64,000 nt of DNA from positions 174,778,001 to 174,842,000 of the forward strand of contig JBITNC010000001.1 of the NCBI GenBank assembly GCA_050084985.1. The letters run 5' to 3'. The notes beneath the pieces are model-generated. The model ran no database searches, had not been told where the DNA came from, and saw nothing but the letters and a program-made list of their open reading frames with translations. The translations under genes and the position numbers were made by a program. Of the stretch, positions 21,540-33,630 are shown one piece after another (the first letter of the stretch is position 1; each line of letters starts with the position of its first letter). Source of the DNA: Nageia nagi (Eukaryota > Pinophyta).

Positions 21540-22260
21540 TTTTTCATTTCTATGTCTCATATAGAGTTTTACCTTCAATTGCTTTCAAAGGAAACCTATT
21601 CAAGATGTAGATTGCATTATTTATAGGTTCACCCCATAAAAATCTAGAGAGATATCCCAACATACATCTTATCATTTTTTGAATGGTTCTATTCTTCCTT
21701 TTAGCTACACCATTCTTTTCAGGAGTGTAATAGATCATACATTGCTTCTTGATTCCATACTTGGTACAATAATCATTGAATTCATTGATATTGTAATCAT
21801 CTCCATTATCATATCTCAACATCTTGATTTTGAATATATACTAATTTTCTACCAAAGCTTAAAAATCTTTGAACCTATAAAAGGTTTGATCCTTGTGATT
21901 TATAAGATAATCAAATGTCATTTTGTTGTAGTTATCAATAAAGTTCAAGATATAAGATGCTTCCTCTAGCAACTTAGTTAAAAATGGACCCATCAAATCT
22001 GAATGCACAAGCTAAAGAAATTGATTTACTCTAATTGCCTTATATTTTAAAAAAAAATTCAATTCATTTTACCTAGAATGCACTTCTCATAAAGATCAAT
22101 TGTAGGTGATATTGTAGGCAACCCTTTCACAAGATCATGAGATTTCATAAATTGAATGTTCTTATGGTTTAGGTGTCCTAATATATGGTGACAAACATTA
22201 CCTCTAGAGAAAATATTAGTTGCAATGCACATCTTTGTTGAAGATTTGTTCACAATTTAA
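21540..22260 (-). pseudogene. Copia integrase relic
   Basis: The minus strand shows a GAG-pre-integrase HHCC-type region (HHILGHLNHKNIQFMKSHDL, then a degraded Cys pair in YEKCILGK) at about 22200-22065. The integrase core follows (LRYDNGDDYNINEFNDYC, YYTPEKNGVAKRKNRT) at about 21820-21680, and then ILNRFPLKAIEGKTLYE. The second catalytic Asp is retained in DNGDDY, while the final Glu of the GVAERKNRT motif is replaced by Lys, a G-to-A type change that removes a catalytic residue. Confidence 0.85.
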
Positions 22261-22559
22261 AGATCATCTTTCACTAAACATTTCACCAAAGTAGTAAGAC
22301 CCTTTTTCATGCACAAAGAGTGTGAGTTAAACTCAAAAGAATAACCCTTCCTTGCAACCTAAATTATAGGAAGGAGATTCATAGTGAGTTTTGGTACATA
22401 AAGTATGTTCTCAAAAATCTTTTCTTGTATCAACACACTCCCAATACTTTGAAATTCAAGGACTAAATTATCACCTATCACAACTACATCTTTTCTATAC
22501 TTATGAAAATTTTTAAACTTATATTTTTTGAAACACATGTGATTAATGCATCCAAAATT

Positions 22560-23504
22560 AAAAATCTAATCATTTAAAAAAGTGTGAGACTTGGAGTAAA
22601 AGATAGCAACATAAGCAAAATTCTTATTCTTCTTCTTAATATTAGATTTATTTGGTTTTCTAGATCCTTTTTCACTTTGCTCTTCTTTTTCTTGTAGCAA
22701 TCATATTCCTTATTACCATAGATGTCATAGAAATTATAATTTTCATCAAATTTGGCTTTGATTTTCTTTGACTTATCATGATCATAATTCTTATTAATTC
22801 CACCTTCCTTGAAGTTCATTTTAAGAGCATGAGAACCCTTCTTTTGGTTATGGCTCTTCTTTTTTATGTGAGGCTTCATTGGACCAAGAGCCATAGAAGG
22901 ATCCTTAGGAATGGTGATCAACACTTTATTGTTAAGTCTTTCCTCATGTTTCAAAAGAAGCTTTGACAAATTTTTCAAGGAGAACACCACTTTTTCATCA
23001 TCAAGCCTAGTTTAAATAACAATCACAAAATGGCTAAATTTAGTAGAGTCTTTGAAGGATAATGAAATTCAAAAACTCATCATTCATCCAATTGCAACCA
23101 CACCCAATAAGCTATGTCTTTAGGTTAATAACCTTATTTAGATATATTACAACACTTTCATTTTTCTCTTGATGTGATTGCAGTAACTTCTAAAGAATGA
23201 TGAACCTTCTAGAGAATTTGGTGCCAAGGTAGATACTCTTTAGTTTATCCCAAACTTCCTCTATATAATTTGAAGAAGATATCATAAGGAGGATTTTATC
23301 TAAAAAAGTATGAAATATCATAGAGGTTGCCAAATCATTCTTAGTATTATAAGCTTCAAGTTCCTTCTCCCTTAATGGAGCAACTTGATTTTCATTGATA
23401 ATCATCCAAAGTTTTCATGCTTAAAATTTTACTTTCATATTAAGTTATCAAATACCATAGTTGAAACCATATAAGATATGCTTGGATGCCAAAGAGTCTC
23501 CCAT
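22560..23504 (-). pseudogene. Copia Gag relic with zinc knuckle
   Basis: A minus-strand ATG at 23504 (MGDSLASKHILYGF) starts the likely gag. A UBN2-type gag segment with EKELEAYNTKNDLATSMI and YIEEVWDKLKSIYLGTKF lies at about 23375-23195. The CCHC zinc knuckle survives as YDIYGNKEYDCYKKK near 22705, with the first Cys positions replaced by Tyr. Lys-rich flanks suit RNA binding. Several stops lie between the parts. Confidence 0.75.
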
Positions 23505-25183
23505 TGCTACAAAAAATATGAAGGAGATAAACATTGTAAGTATACATGTTGAATTTAAAATATTTATCATACAAATACATATTTGAACTAATCAACAAAT
23601 CAAATGCTTAAATTATTAACAAGAATTATAATCATAAATCCAACATCTTCATCACTAATTATAATCGAATATAGGGAAAAGTTGAAACTTATTTTCTTGT
23701 ATAAAATTAGGCCTTCACCTAGATGCCTACAAGATGCAGCCTAGGTCCTACCAATCCTCAACTAATTCATCTTGAAAAATAATATACTCTCATAAAGAGA
23801 AGTACTAGCTATTTTCCAAGGTTATGACATATGTTGAATTGATCAAATTAATTATCTTGATTATGTTTTCAATTTTCTTTACTATGTTATCAGGATAATC
23901 CTTGAATGGATGGGCGAACATGTGGTATCACTACACACATGCATGTTCACCTATATGGAGTTAAATTCAGACCAATAGATGACTTAGAGAAAATTAAAAA
24001 GTATAGAATTTTCACCACTTGGATCATCGAATTAAAAGGATGTAGTTTTCCTTATCCTCACCTGATGGATTCCCAAACAAGTCATGTTATAGAATAAACA
24101 TATCAATGTGTTCATTTTAGAGAAAGCAATTTTCAATATTTGCATACTTTATATATAAAGTAAAAGTGCAAAATAATAAAATATTTTAAATATGAAACTA
24201 CATACAACATCATCCATAAGTATGAGCCAAAGAGTTCAATGGATCTTGTTACAACCCTTAATACATCTTTTTACAAAGGTTCATTAATTTTAAGTAATAA
24301 TAAATGAGCTTAAGAGTCCAATAGATTTTGTTACAACCCCTAATGGATCTCTATACAAAGGTTTATTATTGAAAAAGTAGGAATTATTCCTTTTGATACT
24401 TAAAAATTGAATTTAAAAATAATTCCTTATTTGCAATTTATTATAAAAAATTCATAGGCAAAAATATTTAAGAGAACTATTATCCATTCATATGCTTTAG
24501 GATAAAATATTAAACCATGCATTTAAAATTTATCCACATAACAATAATCATGCATTAGGATAAAATTATTAAAAAAAATATTTATCCATCCACATGTGTG
24601 TATAATAGCAATAATCATGCATTAAGACAAAATATTAACCATGAATTCATAAAAAATTCCCCCCTTTTTATCTTAAATACATGATTAATAAAGTCCCTTA
24701 TTATAATTTGCACTAAGGTAAAGTGATACTTTTAGCAAATAAAGAAATATTGGCCTAAAAAAAAGCCTATAAAAATTAGCAAAAAAAAAACTTTAGGCTT
24801 GAGCTCATACTTAAAATATTACCTATGATGCATTAAAAATGATTTTAGGCCTTAAATTTAACTCAAAAAATTAGAAAGTCCACCATTCCTTTTATTAAAA
24901 GAAGAAAAAAAAAAAAAATTAAATAGCAAGAACCCTTTGTTTTAAAAAATTCCTTAAACTTAAAAAATGAGCACATGATGTTTTTAAAAAAATGCTTAAA
25001 AAAGGCTCATCAAAAAAAATCTCCTCCATTTAAAAAAAAAAAACCCTTTAAAAATTTCTTTAAAAAAAAATAGTAACAACACTTTTGTTTTAAATCCCAA
25101 AAAAACCCTTTTTAAATATTTATATATATTTTATAAATATTTTATTTAAAAAATATTATTATTATTTTCATGTTTTTTAAATA
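23505..25183. other. AT-rich spacer with a small tandem duplication and homopolymer runs
   Basis: No coding frame that I can support. Around 24228-24371 a phrase containing ATGGATCTTGTTACAACCC is duplicated in diverged form about 85 bp later. From about 24890 to 25090 there are many A-runs. Nothing else recognised. Confidence 0.5.
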
Positions 25184-25570
25184 CATGCCCCTTAATAGGG
25201 TTGGGTAGTGCTTAATGGGTCGCATGCCCCCTCGATAGGTTGGGTGATGCCTAAGGGGCCATATGCCCCTTATAGGGTTGGGCAACCCTTAATGGACTAC
25301 ATGCCCCCTGATAGGTTGGATGATGCCCAATGGGCTACACGACCCTCTTGATAGGGTTGGTTGGTGCCTAGGGGGTTGCATACCTAGATCATAAGGTTGG
25401 GTAGTGCCCAAGGGCCCGCATGCCCCTTGATAGGTTAGGCAATGCCCAAGGGGTTGCATGCCCCCCTAATAGGGTTAGACGATGCCTAATGGGCTACATG
25501 CTACCATAACAAGTTAGGTAATACCCAAAGGGCTACATGCCCCCTATGAGAGTAGAGCAACACCTAATGG
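25184..25570. repeat. GC-richer minisatellite, period about 39 bp, roughly 10 copies
   Basis: Diverged units follow the pattern CATGCCCC, a short spacer, GATAGG(G)TTGGG, (T/C)(A/G)(A/G)TGCC(C/T)AA(T/G)GGG. CATGCCCC recurs at roughly 25185, 25223, 25301 and 25418. The block stands out against the AT-rich surroundings. Copies vary in length by a few bases. Confidence 0.8.
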
Positions 25571-25663
25571 GTTGCTCACCCACTATATTTTTTAATATAA
25601 TAAAAAAAACTTAAAAAAAGATGTTTTTTAATAAATATAAAGAAATTAAAAACTATAAAAAAT

Positions 25664-25676
25664 ATAGTATATATAT

Positions 25677-25721
<45 letters not shown>
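25664..25721. repeat. (TA)n microsatellite
   Basis: An essentially uninterrupted alternating AT run, about 40 bases long, preceded by shorter AT-alternating stretches. Confidence 0.9.
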
Positions 25722-25724
<3 letters not shown>

Positions 25725-26262
25725 ACTTATTAGACATATTATAAACATATTAGAATTGCATGAGTGCATGTAATTTTACTTTTACAAATATATTAGTATT
25801 GTTAAAATATTTGTAATAATAGCATTATAGTTAAAGAAAAATTGCCATACTATAAATCAAATCCACACTAAGTAGAAACTTGCAAAATTAAATAACTCAT
25901 TATTGCAAATTTAATTGAATTTGTAATTAACATATTATTGCTACATATTAAAAAAATTTACTTAAAAATTGCAACTAGCAAACTATTGTTAGTAAAAATA
26001 ATACATAGCAATAATGTAAGAATGAACTAACATGTTAGAATATAGCAATAATATCTACATTGAACATATTTTGCTAAATAAAACTTTATAATCAAAGAAC
26101 CAAAGAATAGTTAGTAATATAAGCAAAATTTGACAAAGAACAAGGTATGAGGGAGATTATACCTTCAAGCCATTTTATCTCAACAAAGTAGATGAACAAA
26201 GAAGAGGAATGGACCTGCAAGGATGTTGAATAGGAGCCTCCAAGAATAGCTAGGATACCACT
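25722..26262 (-). mobile_element. Family-C internal region, second copy, with primer site at 26249-26260
   Basis: It is homologous to 17438-17976, including the blocks TCTACATTGAA and AAGCAAAATTTGACAAAGAA and the Ser-codon-like tail CTCAACAAAGTAGATGAAC. The minus strand at 26260-26249 reads TGGTATCCTAGC, a degraded tRNA-iMet primer site. No coding frame is seen. Confidence 0.65.
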
Positions 26263-26763
26263 TGATAAAATTAACCCTTTCTAAATTAACTTCTAATCTA
26301 CCAAGATCTTAAGAAGCCACTTACAACACCAACACAATAGCATAATAACTCAACCCAATCCCATAAATAACAAAAGATATTAGGTGATTCCTTTCTCCTT
26401 GGGAGTACATACACTAACTAAGATCTTCTTATTCTCAAAGACCTATCTTATAGAATCTCTCCCCTCTTTCTCAAACTCTAAACATATAGCATAACTCTTC
26501 TTCAAAACTAATTACTAGAGAGAGAGGGGTACACCTCTATTTATAAGAATAAACCCACTCTTTAACCTCCCTTTAACCTAAGGATAAGGTTAAAGATATT
26601 TGTATATTTAATACCTTTTCTATATTTAATCTCTTACCTATTTTTAATCATTTTTTTATTTATATTCCCTTAATGCTTTAAGGTATCTAAATATACTTTT
26701 AAGTATTAAGTGAATTTACATTAAAGAGAAATATTATATAATATTTCATTACAAATTCTAACA
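26263..26763 (-). repeat. LTR family C, copy 3
   Basis: On the minus strand it begins TGTTAGAATTTGTAATG at 26763 and ends ..TTTTATCA at 26263, two bases before the primer site. Canonical TG..CA ends give a 501-bp LTR. Confidence 0.8.
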
Positions 26764-27174
26764 ACATCAACATAATAACAAAAACCAATCTTACAATTAA
26801 CACAAGATATAAAGTGGTTCCTCCTTTCTTGGGAGTACATCCACTAACTAAGATCTTCTTATTCTCAAGGACCTCTCTTATAAAATCTCTCCTCTCTCCA
26901 AACTTTAAACCTATATCAAAGCTTACTTCCAAGTTGTACAATATGAGATGTAGATACCTCTCGAATTATAAGAATAAACCCACTCTCTAACCTCCCTTTC
27001 ACCCAAGGGTAAGGTTAAATATATTCCTATATTTAATCCCCTTACTATATTTAATCCCTTTTCTATTTTTATTCCCTTAATAATTTAAGGTATCTAAATA
27101 TACTTTAAAGATTAAGTGAATTTACATTAAAGAGAAATATTGCATAATATTACATTACAAATTCTAACATGCTA
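26764..27174 (-). repeat. LTR family C, copy 4, 3'-truncated and abutting copy 3
   Basis: On the minus strand it starts TGTTAGAATTTGTAATG at 27174 and is collinear with copy 3, but lacks the final ~90 bp present in copies 2 and 3. It abuts the TG start of copy 3 directly, suggesting insertion or unequal recombination at that point. Confidence 0.75.
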
Positions 27175-28149
27175 GCTAGTAGCTCTCCCAAAATCCTTCC
27201 ACAACCTGAATGGACATCTAAAACCTTGAGGAGAAAACCTTAAGTTGGTAAAATGAGAATGTGCAAATGAAATCTAGTTCTGCCTATTTATAAACTAATT
27301 AGAATCCACTTTTCTAAATACATTGCTTATCCTTACTATTGATCCTAAATCAACCTTCTTTTTATCATCAAATATGTCCACTTCCATCCATGAATTATTT
27401 TTCATCTTTTGATAGTTTTTTTAATAGTGTATTATCATTGGGATTCTAGCATCACCATTGGCTTCAAGCATTCCCTTTCTAAAAAATCTTAATTCCTAAG
27501 CTTTTTCATAATCTTCATGGAATAAAAAGGCACATACATGTGAATAATAAAAACCTAATTTATCAAAATCACCCTTGGGGAAAATTGAAAACTAAAATTG
27601 AAATGATCATTAAATTTTGCATTAATTGGTCACTTTCACTAAAACACTTAACATTTTCATTTCATGAGTGCAGTACAAAATTGAATAAGTTATTATTTTG
27701 ATAAATTCATTGTGTAATTCCAACACTACTGATACATTTCTAGCCTTATTTTTGGGTTAAAATGTTAAATTTTTATCTATTTTCACATTAGTAATTCTTA
27801 TATATGGTATATTAGATTAAAATGTATATATTTTCTTTAAGTATGATATATGTTTAAAATCATATGGTTATTATATTTATATTAAGATCTTGTCAAATTT
27901 TCATAAAATATTATGTATAATGATCTCTTCATAAATTTCATGAATGAATGTCCATTTTTGTGAATGCTAGCAATATCATAGTTACATATTCTATTGTATT
28001 ATCACTTGTTATTACAAGATATATTGTGTATCAAATAGAACTTTGAAAAAAATAGCTTTGATATATCACTTATCATATATGAGGCTTAACAAAAAAAATT
28101 GTAAATTATTGGTTATCATACAAATCATTTGAATTATCAAAAATGTTCT
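27175..28149. other. AT-rich stretch, no gene recognised
   Basis: No coding frame. The right part may be the diverged 3' untranslated interior of Gypsy family A, which becomes clearly alignable from about 28150. Confidence 0.4.
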
Positions 28150-29474
28150 CATATCATATTAATGCTCTTATCAATGGCTTCCTTTGTAAAGGTAGGGTGC
28201 TCTTATTAGGAAATCCATGGAAACATGGTGACTTAGGAAACCAAGTTGGTCATTCTTATCATTTGACATCTTTTTAAGGAAAGGTCATTCTTATCATTTT
28301 GCACCTTTGTAAGGAAGGGCATCTATATCAAAAATCCATGGCAACATAGTGGCTTGGAAAACCAAGTTGATCAGTTAGTGATCTATCTTCATAACTCTTG
28401 TTAGGTAATTCATTAAGTACATATTTGATATCTTATCATTTACATAATTTGCATATCATAATGTTTAATTTCCATATTTGATATATCTTATACAAAAATA
28501 TTTCTTATCAAAAGATCTTTTTAGGTTCTTTTATCTTTGCCTTAGCTTACTCCTATGATGAGAGATCCATTATGTCACAACCAAGTAAAAGAGGGGCATA
28601 ATATAGGTCAAAATTGGGAATCCAAAGTTATCATGTGAGATAACTTTTTAGATAGTACTTTCTTACTTTTATTAGTATACTTTGAATTTATGCTTTGATT
28701 ATATTTTGTCTCAAATGAAATAAATCATATTCAAAGTGACGCATCTGTTAACACCTAAAAATGAATTTTATTTAATTAAATTACCCTTTTAGGTATTCAA
28801 AATTATTTATTTATTTTATTATATAAATTTTACTAACTTTGTATAAACTTGGATACCTTTATGTTTTATGATAATAGGTTGATTTTAAATCATAATAAAC
28901 CTAAGGAGGAGCCTTAGCACTAGACCTGCTACCTATAAGGGTGGAGGGGTTGTGCATAAGCAATTATGATATCATACTAAATCTTTGATAGGTTGCAATA
29001 TACTTGTGTTATTCTTGACCAATGTTTCTTAACATCACCTATTATTTTTGGATTTTGTTATAATCTAAGCTTTACATTCCTATGCTTTTTTTCATCCATT
29101 TGTGAGTGATATTCTGAGCATTAGAGTTGAGATGACAATATTGAGAGAAAGGGAAAGAAAATCTAGAAAGGTAACTAGGTAGTTTTATTATGATCCTAGC
29201 ATTACCACTAGGTTGAGGTTATATTTGCATCTTCAATCTTTAAGAAGGGTCATCATTCATCTTCTTTCGATTATGTATCACCTTCATTCATCATGATAGG
29301 TAAAGTACATATTTGTATTTTTCAAAAATCTAGTTTGATAAGTCAAGGTTAATTAGGTAACTATCATCTCTCATTTCATCACTTACTATTATTTTATGAT
29401 TAATTGGTTAAATTAAATTTCTTATAAATAACCTTAATTATTATTATTTCAATTATAAAAATATCTCTAACCAT
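28150..29474 (+). mobile_element. Gypsy family A fragment: 3' untranslated region plus truncated LTR
   Basis: This is collinear with the reverse complement of about 46640-45260. Shared blocks include AAATCCATGGAAACATGGTG-like text, GCTCCTATGATGAGAG, TATACTTTGAATT(T/C)ATGCTTTGATT, GGAGGAGCCTTAGCACTAGAC and GGAGGGGTTGTGCA. The LTR part starts TGTTAACACCTAAAAATG at 28746 and stops matching near 29470, where element B sequence begins. About 250-300 bp of the LTR end is missing relative to the minus-strand copy. Confidence 0.8.
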
Positions 29475-30504
29475 TAGTGCTCCCCTCTTTGAGGAAGAGC
29501 ATCCCCTTAGGTGATTGCACTGACTACAAGGCATCATTAAGAGCTCTAATATTATACATGGCATCTCAAAGAGTTATTTAGCATCACGAGGTGTTACAAT
29601 ATCCCCACACTTAGATGTTGGGAATTTAGGGCCTAATTCATCCCCATGTTGGAGTTTTGGGTATCCCAAGATCCCACATCACCTCTCTTAAGTATTGGAA
29701 ACCTAATGCCAATCCCAATGTACCTCATCATCACCACCACTTAGACATTGTACTCCTAGATTGTTCGATGTGATCTCACCTATCCCGAGGCATCCCATCA
29801 TGGAAAATGATAATGTCATCATATGGATCACATCTCCTTGCCATTGGATCATCTCAATGTAAGATTAGAAGAGAGATTACATCATATATAAAAGGACTCC
29901 TAGACATTCCAAAGGATGTGATTATTGATTGTGAAATCCCTTTTATTAGATTGGGTGTGAAAACTCTATCTTTTACACTTGTAGGGAAACTTGCATTTGA
30001 GGTTTTGAGATGATAAGAAGCTAGCCTCAAGCTTACTCTAGCCTTCTTAAGACAAATGCTATCGATTCCATCATAGAGGAGTTGGGAAGCCCTAGGTTGG
30101 GCCTTGTTGCTACTGCAATTGGAGAAGCCTTGGATCTATACAATATAACCCTATTGGAGGAATTCTTGTTACAATATCCTTAAGTAAAAAATATTGTAAT
30201 TATTATACTCTTATTATATTGAATACAATTATATTATTGTTGTCTCCATTTGCTATTTATCTCTCTATGCTTGGATGTTAGGTTTTAAGTGATATTTTCA
30301 TAGCTAAAAATCTATTTTGCCTTCATAGTTGCAATGTTGAAAAATTGGAGATATTTTACACATTTAAAGTTACTTATTTTCCAATATAGCTATATTTTGG
30401 ATATTTTTTGGTATTTTGATTTTGTTTGGTTAAAATCATAGCAACAAGATAAACATCCCTCTCCTGAGGCATATTTGATGAGTGAGCCCTAGTTTGGATC
30501 ATCA
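29475..30504 (+). repeat. Element B 5' LTR, 5'-truncated
   Basis: It is collinear with 33955-34981 of the 3' LTR and ends GGATCATCA. The first ~325 bp of the LTR are missing and replaced by the Gypsy A LTR fragment. Confidence 0.8.
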
Positions 30505-30507
30505 TAA

Positions 30508-30519
30508 TGGTATTAGAGC
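30508..30519 (+). other. Element B primer-binding site
   Basis: TGGTATTAGAGC lies three bases after the LTR end. It is one C-to-T step from the tRNA-iMet complement. Confidence 0.8.
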
Positions 30520-31156
30520 CTTGATTCTACCATCTTGCTCAAATCAAGGGCATCACACATGGAGGAATTTTGAGTTGAGTTGAAGAGCTAAGATCTTTCC
30601 CTTATTGTTGGGTAAGAGTTGGAGAGTTGTTCCTAAATAAGAATTTTTGGAGGATTTGAAGAAGATGAAGGGGATTTCTAAAGGAGGTTACTAAATTTAT
30701 TATGGTATTAGTTCATAGAATATTTTATTAGAATCGTAGTGTTATTGTCTAAGGAGATCTTACCCTTTTCTATTGGGTAAGAACAAATTACTAAAGAGAT
30801 CTTATCATCCTATTGAAAGATCTAGAGTTAGTATCATAGTATAGTTGACCTAAGATCATAGTGGATATTTTTTAGGAGTGCTTATTAGATCTAGATGCTA
30901 GGAGTGAAATGTTGGAGGTCTAAGAGCTAGATCTCACCCTAATGGCAAGTCATTGGATACTTTTTGGCCATAATTTCAAATTTTGAGGCCTTAAGGAGAA
31001 ACATCCAGCTTGATAAGGTACATTTTCAAAAAGTTTGCATTTTTCTATCAAGTTTGAAGTCTTTTCTAAGATTTGGAGTCTAGATAAGGTTCATTTGGGC
31101 TAAGGAAGACTAAATGTGTGGTATATTTGAGCTCATTTGGAACTATATGTTGGTAC

Positions 31157-31530
31157 TTTGAGTCCACCTAAAGGTAGATGTTGACATACTGGAGCATTCA
31201 TAAAGGTTCATTCTACATTTTGAAGTCACCTTAGGCCATGCATTGGCCTACTAATGGCATTTTTAAGATCTAATATGAATTATGGGACCATCTTGAGGAG
31301 AAAATTGGCATACTAAGGGTATTTCTAGAGTTTAATCTATATTTTGAAGCTATACTAATGTGAATGTGGCACAATAAGGTCAATTTTGAGGTTTATTTGA
31401 TATTTGGTGTCCATTAGAAGACATATAATGGAGTTTTAAGGGATTTTTTTAATACTTTGTTACATTCTAAAAGCATCTAAAGGGATATGTTGGCTTCTTG
31501 AGGATAATATTGGATTGTATTTGCATCACA
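31157..31530 (+). repeat. Degenerate ~60-bp tandem repeat in element B leader
   Basis: Unit starts with a TTTTGAAGTC-like phrase recur at 31157, 31218, about 31283, 31342, 31403 and about 31464 (spacing 59-65 bp). Each is followed by a GTTGGCATACTAAGG-like phrase and a TTCA-rich end. Weaker units may begin as early as 31050. No long frame is open across it. Confidence 0.6.
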
Positions 31531-32184
31531 AGTGATACTCAATTGAAAGTATTGATAAATTTTCATATTTCAAGTCAAGAACTGATACTTTGCAAGTTCA
31601 TTGAATATTTCAGATCAAATTAACTAGGAAATTTGAGTCACTATAAGGAGTAAATTAAGGATAAGGAGGGTCAATTTTTGTTATTAAATAAATTTCATTG
31701 TGGTATCTACATGATGGAAGCTTAAGAAGGAGATGTTGGGTCAATCTTGTTGCTGGAAGTGAGACATTGGGAGTCTAGGCAACTTGATTTGTTGTGATCC
31801 TATTAAAATTCATTCCATTTAGCTTAGAAATCTAGGAAATTGATCAAATTTCAAAATATAAAACTAATTCTGCATTATGTATGAATGTTGAGCTCCAAGG
31901 CTAGCTTGACATTTGGAGCATTCATTTCATGTCCTCTAAAATCTATAAATAGTATTAGTGTAGGAATAAGAGATAAAATAATGAAATGGCTTGATAAAAG
32001 TTGGATAATTTAATCAATCTTCTAACTATGAAGGCATCTAACTAAATAATATCAACTGAGAATGAAGGGTATCCAAAACATACTCCATCTCTTCAAATCA
32101 TGGAGTCACTTTTTACACCCAAATAGACTCAAGGATATGAGTAATAGGAAGCAAACATGGAGAAAGTGTTCTAAGAATACTTGA

Positions 32185-32900
32185 ATGAACCTGATACATT
32201 CAAAGAAACTATACCTTTCCACATATATAGGAAGGCTCATATGCAAAGAAGTTGGAGATCCCCAAAACCATCAAAAGACAAGAAACCCAAGGTGCCTCTA
32301 CCCACTTTTGATGGGAGTGACAAATTATCTACAAGAGCTTGATTACAAAAATTATGAACATATTTTTTTATTCACCTTATGTATGAAGGAGAAGGGATTA
32401 AAAGGATATATATATATGTTTAGATGGGATATCATATGAATGGTGGCACAATGACATTACCACACTAGGATATGGGAAGGTTAATACTTTTATTGAATTT
32501 AGTAAAAGGGTATTGGATAAATTTTAGCATAAACACATAGAGGAATACTTCAAGGAATTGGCTAGGCTTTGACACATGACTACTATTGATGCTTATACTA
32601 ATAAATTCTAAATAATTGTAATATATATACCCTATATGGGAGATGGAAGACTTATATTTCTCTTTATGGATGGTTTGCAAGAACCCATCAAGTCATCAAT
32701 TAAGGCTATAGAACCACCAACTCTATCTATTGTAATTTGCAAAGCCAAGTTACTAGAAGGATTTAGTCACCCAAATGGAATGTTCTCAAAAGGTTCTTTA
32801 ATGATAGTGCAAACCAAGTAGTAAATAAAGAACCAATAAAAATGAAACCTCCAACACATAATTAGAAACCCACAACTAGATTGGATTGTGCTACACATGA
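32185..32900 (+). pseudogene. Element B Gag relic
   Basis: The frame across 32280-32420 reads PKVPLPTFDGSDKLSTRAWL and LQKL, a classic Gypsy-type gag N-terminal motif. After a frame change near 32410 it continues DGISYEWWHNDITTLGYG, then FSKRVLDKF, EEYFKELARL and FLFMDGLQEPIKSSIKA. Three internal stops (after VLDKF, after ELARL and after TNKF) are TAG, TGA and TAA, where Gln or Arg codons are expected. No clear zinc knuckle follows. Confidence 0.75.
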
Positions 32901-33039
32901 AGCACTAAGGAACCAAAAGCTTTGATTTACTTTTTTAAATCCTTGGGAGAAAAGACATTGATGCAATGGAAAGGCACAACACATGTACTTAGAGGTATGC
33001 ACAATATAAGAAGATTTCAATGAAGAGATGAACACATGC

Positions 33040-33630
33040 CAACATGAAGTATGTATTAGTGATATTGGAGGGGCAGTGGCTACCTTAAAGGGACCCTCTC
33101 AATTTGTAACAATCAAAGTAGATGGGCTTTTGGATAATAGCAAGGTTGTATTGCTCATTAATAGAGGAGCCATACATAACTTCATAGATGAATAATTCAT
33201 GAGAAATAAAGGATTTAAAACTAAATAATTCTCTTTTTTAACATGCCAATAGAAAATGATAGTACAATAATAAGCCACAAGATTATAGAAAGTATCAAAG
33301 TGAAGTTGGGAGATTATGTAGTCATGAGTGATTTCTACATTCTTCCCATTGGAGTACTACCACACCTAGTACTTGACATATAATGGCTATACATATTAGA
33401 AGTAGTTTCCAACTACAAAATTGTAGAAATGAAGTTCAAGATGCATGGAAAAGAGGTGGTACTCCATGAAATGAAAGATCATAGTGAAGCAACTATAGAA
33501 ATTCGTAGGATGGAAGCCACATGCAAGAAGAAGCTAGAGTTCACAGATTCTTGGACCACCCAAGAAGATCCTACTATACCTATGGATTTTTTGAATTGCT
33601 TAGAGACAAGCAATTTAGGAAGGGAAAACT
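33040..33630 (+). pseudogene. Element B aspartic protease relic
   Basis: The text GPSQFVTIKVDGLLDNSKVV followed by LLINRGAIHNFIDE (about 33085-33195) matches the Gypsy protease family, where the active site reads IDSGATHNFI. Here Asp-Ser is replaced by Asn-Arg, so the catalytic Asp is lost by a G-to-A type change. Downstream LGDYVVMSDFYILPIG and VLPHLVLDI correspond to the conserved flap-to-C-terminal part. The remaining 200 bp encode a Lys/Glu-rich tail, then a purine-rich tract directly before the LTR at 33631. Confidence 0.75.

Larger units (their letters stand above)
19319..23504 (-). mobile_element. Decayed Ty1/Copia retrotransposon, minus strand
   Basis: Read on the minus strand the order is gag, GAG-pre-integrase, integrase core, reverse transcriptase, RNase H, polypurine tract, LTR, the Copia order. 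Its 3' LTR begins TGTTGAATTC at 19620 after the purine tract AAAAAGGGAG. I could not find a matching 5' LTR or a primer site above 23504, so the 5' end appears lost or unrecognisable. Many stops and frame breaks make it inactive. Confidence 0.85.

Noticed and set aside
24890-25090. A-runs as retroposon (LINE/SINE) poly-A tails
   Set aside because: Many scattered A-runs occur without any adjacent LINE or SINE body or flanking duplication.
25184-25570. CRISPR array
   Set aside because: Units are contiguous and diverged without unique spacers, and the window is plant DNA.
32185-32439. Open frame starting MNLIHSKKLY as a separate gene
   Set aside because: It is mostly in a frame other than the recognisable gag motifs (FDGSDKLSTRAWL), which run through the same bases.
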